DNA from: a bacterium
GTDB taxonomy: Bacteria; CSSED10-310; JAFGSJ01
Length of the DNA: 37,241 nucleotides
Assembly: GCA_016934675.1 (NCBI GenBank)
Contig: JAFGSJ010000109.1
Coordinates: forward strand, 1-37,241
Direction: 5' to 3'
The notes beneath the pieces were generated by a model that was not told the origin of the DNA, searched no databases, and was given only the letters and a program-made list of their open reading frames with translations. The translations under genes and the position numbers were made by a program. Positions 1-6,900 of this stretch are shown in pieces (the stretch's first letter is position 1; every line of letters starts with the position of its first letter).

Positions 1-20
1 CACCACATTGGATGAGAAAT

Positions 21-80
21 TCGCCCTTCGGGCTTCGACTCACTTCGTTCGCTCCCTTCGACTCCGCTCAGGACACGGCA
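21..80. repeat. REP-like dispersed repeat with small hairpin
   Basis: The stretch has a short hairpin (GCCC at 23-26, GGGC at 30-33, three-base loop) followed at 53-74 by a string of the form CCCTTCGACTCCGCTCAGG. Strings of this type recur as non-coding dispersed repeats in many environmental bacterial genomes; that is recalled knowledge, not a search. Open reading frames here are low-complexity translations of the repeat and are not credible genes. Confidence 0.5.
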
Positions 81-220
81 GGACTAACCCGGGCTAGGAG
101 CTTGGGAATTTGTGCCTTTGGCATAAAAAATGAAACTGAAGCTAGGGTGGAAAATGTAAGGCCCACCAGGAGTAGGGAGCAGAGAAGGGACATTCAATAC
201 TCAATACATTTGTTGCCTAT

Positions 221-357
221 CTCACACGGAGTCACGGTGGTACGGAGAAAAGATAAAGCTTCTTGTCATGCTCACACGGAGTCACGGCGGCACGGAGAAA
301 AGATAAAGCTTCTTGTCATGCTCACACGGAGTCACGGTGGCACGGAGAAAAGATAAA
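221..357. repeat. 50-bp tandem repeat, 2.7 copies
   Basis: Three direct copies of a 50-base unit start at 221, 271 and 321; the last is cut short at about 357. Each begins CTCACACGGAGTCACGG and contains a CACGGAGAAAAGATAAA segment. Copies differ only at one or two positions (for example TGGTACGG, CGGCACGG, TGGCACGG). The unit resembles the CACGGAG-type dispersed repeats of environmental bacteria. The near-identity implies recent duplication or slippage. The array reads as ORFs in several frames, none plausible. Confidence 0.85.
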
Positions 358-451
358 TGAAAATGAGACTGGCGACGCAATCATTGATGTTGCTATGGCC
401 TTACATAAAGGACCCAGTCCAGGTTCACTTGTATTGGTTAATCTGAAATGA
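353..451 (+). pseudogene. Decayed N-terminal fragment of a GxxExxY-family protein
   Basis: The frame running out of the tandem repeat reads INENETGDAIIDVAMALHKG, then SPGSLVLVN and a stop at 449-451. From memory, GxxExxY proteins begin with an ENEIG..I(I/V)DAA..VHK..GPGLLESVYE pattern. The match holds across the first helix and the HK and PG positions, but the namesake G-x-x-E-x-x-Y becomes G-S-L-V-L-V-N, so the E and Y are gone and the rest of the roughly 130-residue protein is missing. There is no start codon of its own at a sensible place. I read it as a relic captured next to the repeat; the short match leaves chance similarity possible. Confidence 0.5.
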
Positions 452-495
452 AGGATTGAATATCATCAAGAGAGATATTTGATATTGCTTTCGTT

Positions 496-514
496 CTCCG
501 TGGCCCCGTGTGAG
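496..514 (-). repeat. Inverted partial copy of the 50-bp repeat core
   Basis: CTCCGTGGCCCCGTGTGAG is, on the minus strand, a shortened version of the core of the 221-357 unit (CTCACACGG...CACGGAG). The GxxExxY relic therefore sits between repeat cores in opposite orientation. The remaining bases 515-688 show no gene, only two related strings (GATAGGTGTCA near 585 and GATAGGTGACA near 637). Confidence 0.55.
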
Positions 515-688
515 TATAACTGTTTTATCTGATAACAATCAAATGACACACAACTTTTCTTTGACTGCCCCCCCTCGTCTTATGATAGGTGTCATTCTTT
601 GCCGTAACTTCTTATCGTCGTTGAGTCTGTCCTGGATAGGTGACAGCTAAAAGTTAAATTCAGTATCCCTAAGGTTCTAAGGTTGCAC

Positions 689-725
689 TTGTCAAGTTTA
701 ATCTAGACAAGTTATAACTTGACAA
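689..725 (+). promoter_or_regulatory. Inverted-repeat operator overlapping the -35 box
   Basis: TTGTCAAGTT (689-698) and AACTTGACAA (716-725) are perfect reverse complements. A second palindrome, CAAGTTATAACTTG (708-721), is nested inside. The right arm covers the -35 hexamer TTGACA at 719-724, so a dimeric protein bound here would block RNA polymerase. No candidate repressor is encoded next to it; control by the downstream ATPase or by a distant regulator is a guess. Confidence 0.6.
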
Positions 726-747
726 ATTGTGCGCCATGGCGTAAGAT
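719..747 (+). promoter_or_regulatory. Sigma-70 promoter of the DUF234 ATPase
   Basis: TTGACA (719-724, perfect -35), a 17-base spacer, then TAAGAT (742-747, good -10). The predicted start of transcription is near 754, leaving a leader of about 20 bases that contains the AGAGGAG Shine-Dalgarno sequence at 761-767. Confidence 0.7.
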
Positions 748-774
748 ACTCCCAAAAGAGAGAGGAGACGCGGC

Positions 775-2172
775 ATGTTTATCGGCAGACAAAACGAGCT
801 GACAGTCCTGGAAACAGCTTATCACCAAAAGAAGTCTGCTTTGATTCCGGTATATGGGAGACGCCGTGTCGGTAAAAGTGAGCTCATTTTAAGGTTCATC
901 AAGGAAAAACCTGGTATTTATTACCTTGGAAAAACTGCGCCAGCAGGTCTTCAGAGGAAGGAATTCCTGCACGAAGCAGCTCGAGTTCTGGACGAGCCTC
1001 TCCTGGCTTCGCTGTCGACTGACAATTGGGCTGGAGTTTTCGAGGCAATCACGGGAAAGCTCCCCACCAGTTCCAAGTTTGTTGTTGTGCTCGACGAATT
1101 TCAATGGATGGTAGGGGCAAGTCCTGAGTTACCCTCTGTTATCCAGGAATACTGGGATCGTCATTGGAATACAAAAGGTAACATTATAATTATTCTCTGC
1201 GGGTCGTATGTTGGCTTTATGGAGCGGGAAGTATTGGGACGAAAAAGCCCGCTTTTCGGACGACGGACAGCCCAAATCCTGTTACAACCGTTTTCATATT
1301 TAGAAGCAGCTGAATTCCATCCTCGCTGGTCGCTGAATAATCGAGCCCTGGCTTATTTCATCTGTGGCGGTATTCCCTTGTATCTCAACTTTTTCGATCA
1401 AGCATATTCCATTGAGAAAAACATTGAATTGACCGTGCTCAATGAATATGGTCCTCTCTTCCGGGAACCGGAATTTTTGCTTCGCGAAGAACTGAGGGAA
1501 GTAGAAAATTACTATGCCCTGTTAACTGCCATCGCTGCTGGTCATGTCAGGAACAAGGCAATTGCGTTACACACAGGGATTCCCGAAAGGAGTCTTCACT
1601 ATTACATTCAGCAAATGAGTAATCTCGGTTATATTGGTCGGCGGCGTCCGCTTTCCGGAAAAAAACCAAGGCATGGACAGGTCCATTACTCTGTCGAAGA
1701 TCCACTACTTCGTTTCTGGTTTCGATTTATCTTTCCAAATCTCAGTTATATTCAGCACATGGGTCCACGGCAAGCGCTGCAAATCCGTCTCCACCCGTCA
1801 CTGGAACCATATTTCGGTTTGTGCTTTGAACGATTGTGCCGCCAGGCTCTTCCGCATATTTACGAACGTGAAGGTGTAACAGCCTCCTTTGAAGTTGGTG
1901 AATATTGGGATAAACAAACTCAGATCGATGTCGTTGGAATACGGACTGATCGGTGGACAGATCTGGGCGAATGTAAATGGGGGAAGATACAATCACACAA
2001 ATCTCTGGCACATGAAACCAGAAGGAAATTCTCTCTTTTCCCCAATACGCATGGCAATACAATCGGTAAACGAATATTTTTGAGAAACAAGCCAAAGGAC
2101 GCCAAGCGGCTGGATTCTGATTTTGTGTGGTACGATTTAAGAAACCTCTACGGGCAATCGAGTGACTCTTAG
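775..2172 (+). CDS. AAA ATPase with C-terminal DUF234 nuclease-like domain
   Basis: A 465-residue P-loop ATPase of the ATPase_2/DUF234 type, common in archaea and in mobile gene pools of bacteria. Walker A is GRRRVGKS (residues 28-35) and Walker B is VVVLDEFQ (103-110). The C-terminal part has the DUF234 pattern, including ID..G (D385) and ECK (E399, K401), spaced like a PD-(D/E)xK nuclease core. A small helix-turn-helix-like segment lies between the two domains (around residues 240-300). The start is fixed by AGAGGAG seven bases upstream. The cellular role of this family is not established; transport, defence and DNA processing have been suggested. It stands alone in repeat-rich accessory DNA and is probably horizontally acquired. 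Confidence in the family is high, in function low. Confidence 0.85.
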   Translation: MFIGRQNELTVLETAYHQKKSALIPVYGRRRVGKSELILRFIKEKPGIYYLGKTAPAGLQRKEFLHEAARVLDEPLLASLSTDNWAGVFEAITGKLPTSSKFVVVLDEFQWMVGASPELPSVIQEYWDRHWNTKGNIIIILCGSYVGFMEREVLGRKSPLFGRRTAQILLQPFSYLEAAEFHPRWSLNNRALAYFICGGIPLYLNFFDQAYSIEKNIELTVLNEYGPLFREPEFLLREELREVENYYALLTAIAAGHVRNKAIALHTGIPERSLHYYIQQMSNLGYIGRRRPLSGKKPRHGQVHYSVEDPLLRFWFRFIFPNLSYIQHMGPRQALQIRLHPSLEPYFGLCFERLCRQALPHIYEREGVTASFEVGEYWDKQTQIDVVGIRTDRWTDLGECKWGKIQSHKSLAHETRRKFSLFPNTHGNTIGKRIFLRNKPKDAKRLDSDFVWYDLRNLYGQSSDS

Positions 2173-2196
2173 GACAAACAATAAGAGGGCCTTTTT
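2166..2196 (+). terminator. Weak intrinsic terminator after the ATPase gene
   Basis: CTCTTA (2166-2171) pairs with TAAGAG (2182-2187); GGCC and a five-T run follow (2192-2196). The stem is short and A/T-rich and begins inside the stop region of the ATPase gene, so it is only a moderate candidate. Confidence 0.35.
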
Positions 2197-2295
2197 CCGC
2201 ACGCAGCGAACTTGATAAATTCCGGAATGGTTTCGGGTAGAAAAAATGAGGGGATTGAGACGGGCAAAACCCGCATGAACGTTGCGCATAAAAAA

Positions 2296-2337
2296 CAGCA
2301 GCGGTCGGGTTCGAACCGACGACCTCTTGGTTAACTC
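2296..2337 (-). pseudogene. tRNA 3'-end fragment, probable attachment-site scar
   Basis: Read on the minus strand this is GTTAACC, a short variable region ending AGGTC, a perfect T-arm (GTCGG, TTCGAAC, CCGAC) and an acceptor 3' strand CGCTGCT plus one base, then a T run. The D-arm and acceptor 5' strand do not occur upstream, so it is not a working tRNA. The GTT triplet would fit an Asn anticodon, tentatively. A lone tRNA 3' end is what integration by a tyrosine recombinase leaves at the distal end of an element. The truncated side faces higher coordinates, so the element should lie or have lain to the right of 2337. No intact tRNA gene is visible in the window. Confidence 0.65.
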
Positions 2338-2373
2338 ATTGTATGTAAAGGCTTTTAATTTTGACTGACTAAC

Positions 2374-2457
2374 ATGCGACTAACAGAAAAGAATATAAAA
2401 CTCGCTCTGGGACATCACCGTGAAAATGACAGTATCGCCTCCCCGCTCAACCCTTGA
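2374..2457 (+). other. 27-codon ORF resembling an integrase N-terminus (remnant?)
   Basis: From ATG at 2374 the frame reads MRLTEKNIKLALG and stops at 2455-2457. Tyrosine integrases with an Arm-DNA-binding domain often open with M(R/K)LTD..I..L, and this lies beside the tRNA scar where such a gene would be expected. The likeness covers about 12 residues, so it may be chance. The rest of 2197-2554 holds no convincing gene. Confidence 0.25.
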
Positions 2458-2554
2458 ATCTACTACCTTCGCTGATTTCGCTTCCGGGAATCAGGGAAAA
2501 TAAGGAACACATATAATGTACACCAGTAAAAAGAAGAATATGATTTTATTAATC

Positions 2555-3070
2555 TTATTGGGACAAACTACTCCTTAATCTTGAGAGTTCTTCATCAATA
2601 TAGTTTTCACTTTCAAATTCTTTAAACCACTTTTCAATATCTTCATTACTTGGAGAGTATTGGTTAGCACTAAATCTCTATAAATCAGCAACAGAAGAGA
2701 GTTCTAATATTTTAAAAGCCTTTTCCATTTTATTCTGAAATTCCTTTTTTTCATCCGTAGGCAGGGGAAGGGTACGACTATCAGATTTGACATAAAAGAC
2801 ATTCGTGTTACCAAATTTTATTCCGATTGAGAGGGCATTTATTCTATCAAGTCTTTCCTTCAAGCGTGCATAACTGCGACCATTTATGCAAATATCAAAC
2901 ATAGTGAGCGGGTCGCACGCATTCTTGAAATCAATGTTTTTGCTCTTATTGGTTGCAGTGAGTAAAGAGGAATTACCACTTTTGGGCTCAAAGGTAAAAT
3001 ATGCCCGGAATTGGCTAATGAACTCATGCTGGAGCTCGCACAAGTCAAGAGGTGACATGATTTTTACCAC
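2555..3070 (-). pseudogene. Hypothetical gene interrupted by an in-frame TAG
   Basis: The open frame from a GTG at 3070 (or ATG at 3058) gives 130 residues and stops at TAG (2678-2680). The same frame then continues for 40 more sense codons to TAA at 2555-2557, and the extra part is typical soluble-protein sequence (NQYSPSNEDIEKWFKEFE, then an acidic Leu-rich end). The simplest reading is one gene of about 171 residues with an amber mutation. TAG ends the gene at 9150-10139, so a recoded TAG is unlikely. I recognise no domain. The sequence is Lys- and Asn-rich and more A/T-rich than its neighbours, pointing to transfer. No Shine-Dalgarno is clear at either start. Confidence 0.5.
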
Positions 3071-3165
3071 TTTTGGTGAAAGAGGTAAAAACTTAACGCA
3101 ATAAACTGTTAATCATAAACCACTGAATCCTTAAGCTAAGAGTCAAACATGTTCAGAAATACATA

Positions 3166-3208
3166 CATTGGCATGGTGTTTGCTATTAGGGATTATGCCA
3201 TGGCAATG
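3166..3208. repeat. Imperfect inverted repeat upstream of ssb-like gene
   Basis: CATTGGCATGG (3166-3176) and CCATGGCAATG (3198-3208) are reverse complements apart from one central base and are separated by 21 bases. It lies about 100 bases before the SSB start and could be a binding site or a leader hairpin. No T run follows. The remainder of 3071-3311 shows nothing else. Confidence 0.4.
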
Positions 3209-3311
3209 TGAGTTCAATGAATCGGTAAATAAGTAATGGAACAGGTGGATTTGATATTCGAGGTAATTCACGGATGCGACTTTCCTGTCCGGGATACCAA
3301 GAAAGGAGAAA

Positions 3312-3689
3312 ATGATGTTAAATTCATTCAGTGGTATTGGACGATTAGGTAGCGATCCTCAGGTTCATAAAAATGGGGAGAGCACCCGAACAACCTTTGA
3401 TATTGCTATCAATGAATTTTATCGACAAGGTGATGATCTCAAGAAAAAGACTCATTGGATTCCCTGCGTTTCATATGGACGTTTAGCAGAGATAGCTGGG
3501 GAATTTTTAACCAAGGGGAGTCAGATCGGGATTCGCGGTCCGATCAAATTGCAGGAATGTACAGGCGAGAAGGGCTCAAAACAGAGAAAATTGTTAGTAC
3601 ATATTACCGAATTTGAATTCTTATCGTCACGTGCTGATGTCGAAACAGATACTGAGACTGTCACAAGTTCAGAATCCCAAACACAGTGA
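3312..3689 (+). CDS. ssb: Single-stranded DNA-binding protein, small, no acidic tip
   Basis: A 125-residue single OB-fold protein of the bacterial SSB family, which coats single-stranded DNA during replication, repair and recombination. SSB hallmarks are the N-terminal NSFSGIGRLGSDPQVH strand, FDIAINE, WIPCVSYGRLAEIAGEFLTKGSQIGIRGPI in outline, and a late LLVHITEFEFL strand. The C-terminus ends SSESQTQ and lacks the D-D-D-I-P-F-type tip through which housekeeping SSBs recruit partners; the tail is also very short. AAGGAG at 3303-3308 is three bases from the first ATG and six from the second (3315), so the second may be the true start. It stands alone next to a scar of integration. An accessory or element-borne SSB is more likely than the main one. 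Confidence 0.8.
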   Translation: MMLNSFSGIGRLGSDPQVHKNGESTRTTFDIAINEFYRQGDDLKKKTHWIPCVSYGRLAEIAGEFLTKGSQIGIRGPIKLQECTGEKGSKQRKLLVHITEFEFLSSRADVETDTETVTSSESQTQ

Positions 3690-3850
3690 ATTCGATGTAG
3701 ATTTGTAGCGAGTTTGCCAAGCACATTGATTCAGACCAAATCCATACATGGATAGAATCGATATTATAGTCTCAGAGATCTCACTGAAAGGACGAAATGT
3801 TTGATGTAACAGTGCAACCTTAATGGGCTATGGGCCTGATGATCCGGAAG

Positions 3851-3894
3851 CCGCAGTATTGGGCAGGTGTTCATCGATCTGACCGATACTGCGG
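3851..3894. repeat. Long hairpin between ssb-like gene and kinase gene
   Basis: CCGCAGTAT (3851-3859) pairs perfectly with ATACTGCGG (3886-3894), and pairing continues inward through a T-G wobble and GG.CAG/CTG.CC with one mismatch, giving a stem of about 16 positions and a loop of about 12 bases. There is no T run on either side, so it is a poor classical terminator. It lies between two converging genes and could be a bidirectional terminator, an RNA-stabilising element or a binding site. Confidence 0.5.
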
Positions 3895-3962
3895 CCGATG
3901 GCCTTTTCATCGTAGTAGTTCTTTCATGTGAACGTAAATATTCAGGTTTGCTGATAAAAGAA

Positions 3963-6900
3963 TCAATTCGATGTAATCGATTCAGTCCTCATAGGTAGGT
4001 TGTTCAGGTCATCAGAGCTAAAAATGATTGTCCGGTTTCTTCCAGACAGTTTGGCCTGATAGAGGGCAAAATCCGATTTTTCGATAAAATCACCACGACC
4101 CTGGATATCGTGATCGGGAAAGCAAGCAATACCTATGCTAACAGTCACATGAGTATTGTTGATCTCCAGGTTTTGAATATGCTCGCGTATTTTCTCAGCC
4201 ACAATAAATGCTCCATAGCAATCAGTTTCGGGAATAATCAGGGTAAATTCCTCACCACCATAACGGCACAGAATATCAGTACTCCGAAGCAATGATCTGA
4301 TTTCATAGGCAATTGTTCTTAGGACCAGATTTCCCGATTGATGACCGTAGCGATCATTATAATTTTTAAAATGATCAATATCAATCATAAGGAGTGCAAG
4401 ATTGCGTCCGAAACGAGAAGCCCTGAGCAATTCTTCCTTGAGGCGTTGTTGGAAGTAGCGGAAGATATAGGTACGAGTCAAACCGTCAATGGTGGCTAAT
4501 CTGAATAAATGCATGTTTTCAAGGGCTATGGCTGCGTCATTAGCCAGGGTGATAACACTATTAAGGTCGTCCTCGGTAAATACGTGGCAACTGACTTGAC
4601 TATCAAGATAAATGACTCCAAGTAGATCACGGATAAGTTGAGTGGTAGATTCATCAGTCAGCTTTCCGATTTCACGATGAATACGAGGACTGATAAGAGG
4701 AATGGCGATGACAGAACGAATATCGAATTTCACGATACTTGTTTCTTCCTTAAAACGTTCGTCCGCCATCGCATCGGGAATTATAACCGGTTTATGCTGA
4801 AGCAGGACTTCCTGAATGATCGAAGAACTGAATCGCTCATTCTTATCAAGTTCCTTTTGTGAAAAGTGCTTGACCACTTTGGTTTGTAAGCGGAATTTTT
4901 CATCGATTAAAACCAAGAAAGCTCTTTGCGCGCCGGCTACTTCAAGGGCTTTATCCACGAGATAATTCAGGAGTTCATCGAGATCTGGAATGGACATCAT
5001 AGCTTTACTCGCCTCAATCAGAATTTGCAAATCTCGATCGATTCTGCTTCGTCCGATACCTCGGATATCATTATCCGTTAAATAACGGTCGATTTCTGTG
5101 ACATCATGTTCGAGTAGGAGATTCTTAAAAATTTGTTGGGCTTGCAATAAAAAAGACTTGCTTTTTTCGGGATCGTGAAAGTGGATCGCTGCTCCATATT
5201 CTTTGAATGTGTTAGCAAGTTCGTAGGCGTTGTGTGTCTTTTGGAATAAAGCAATCGCTCGTTCAAAATGAATAACCATTTTTTCTAAATCACCCTTTAT
5301 AGCAAAGTATTGTCCATTGAGCCGTTCAATAAAGCCTTCAAAACTTTTAGCGCTATGCTTTTGCACAGTAAGCTGTATTTTTTTCAGAACATGAGATGCA
5401 TTGACGATATCCGCTTTTTTTAGCAACAACTGTATTTGAAGCCGATCCCGATCATACACCACATCTTTGTTAAGAATATTTTTAGATGTTTTTGTACTCA
5501 GAGTAAGGTATCTTTCCACTTTCTGAATATCCTCGAGCAGGAGATAATCTTCAGCGAGAGCACTATAAACCTGGGTCTGTAATAAACGATTATCAGTTTT
5601 TCTGGCAAGGATAAGGGCTGTTTTGTGACAATGAATCGCCTCATTAGTGCGTGACAACATTCTCATCAAATTTCCTAAATCAATATATCCTTTGACTCGT
5701 AATGGTATGTCCCCGATTTTCAGTTTCAGATCAAGACTGGCTCTAAGATATCGTTCCGCTTCGCTGAATTCGCCTCTCGCTTGTTTAATTCTGCCGAGAT
5801 TATTGGTAGCAATAGCTTGACCTCGCCCCTCCCGAACTGATTGATAGATGGCAAGCCCCTGAAGTTGATTTTCCTGAGCTTTATCCGTATCACCAAGATT
5901 AAGATAGAAATTGGCCATATTGCAGAGATTTTTCGCTAGGCAGTCAAGATAGCCAATTTCGCGATTCAAACTCATACTTTTTTTGCAGAAGGTTACGGCA
6001 ACATCGAATCGAGCCATGCTGGCAAAAGCAAGAGCAAGATTGTTTAAACAAGCAGCTTCTCCGAAACGATCGCCCACTTTGCGACGCAATTTCAGGCTCC
6101 GACTGAACCATTTAATCATCTGCGAGGGATTCCCAAGGCTATCATACATTTTTCCCAAGGCATTATACGCTTTCGAAAGAAGATTGTCATCCTGTAACTT
6201 TGTAAAAATGGTTATGGCTTCATGACATTGAGTGATAGCCAACTCAGTTTTCCCCTGATATTCAAGGACCAGGCTCTGAAGAAGTATTAATCTGCCAGGC
6301 AATGGACTGACGCCTGTTGGCGGCAAGGTCCGTCGAGCTAAAGTGATAAACCGAAGTGCTGTTCTGTAATCACCTTTTTGAAAATATATATTTGCAGCAT
6401 AAAAGAAATGTATCGCCTTATCCTGATAGCATAAAACACATCTATTTGCTTTATTAATAGTCAGCAAAGCATCTTGCCAGCGTCCTAAAATGCTATATGT
6501 GTCACGCAACATACTGAGTGCTTCAAGTAAGTAGGTCTTCTTAAGTTGTGCTGAGCGAGAGCGGTTTAAGTAATCGAGAATTTCTTGTAGGTACTCGATC
6601 GCTTTTTCATTAGCATATGTTTCGAGCAGATATCGTGCATGCAGAAAGGCATAAATCATTCCCTTCTCATAATTCAAACCGTTCAGATAATGAAAAGCAA
6701 TATCACCAGCAGCGATAGCATCATTCTGCTGAAGAAGTAAGTCCAACTGCTGTGCCAGATGAAGGTGCATTTTCGTGCGAAGGTTAATAGAAATATCATT
6801 ATAGATAATCTGCTGATATGTCCCATGTGTGAAGGAATAGTAATCATCTTTGCTGAGAATGGGCTCAATTGTCCGATTTTGTATCAATTGACCGATTAAT

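Noticed and set aside
221..357. CRISPR array
   Set aside because: The three 50-base units are contiguous, with no unique spacers and no cas genes.
12..451. ORFs of 114 and 62 codons at the left end
   Set aside because: They are translations of the 50-base tandem repeat and REP-like sequence, without ribosome sites. Only the 353-451 part was kept, as a relic.
2555..3070. Recoded TAG (sense amber) genetic code
   Set aside because: TAG ends the glycosyltransferase gene at 10137-10139 in a natural position, and no other gene in the window has internal TAG.
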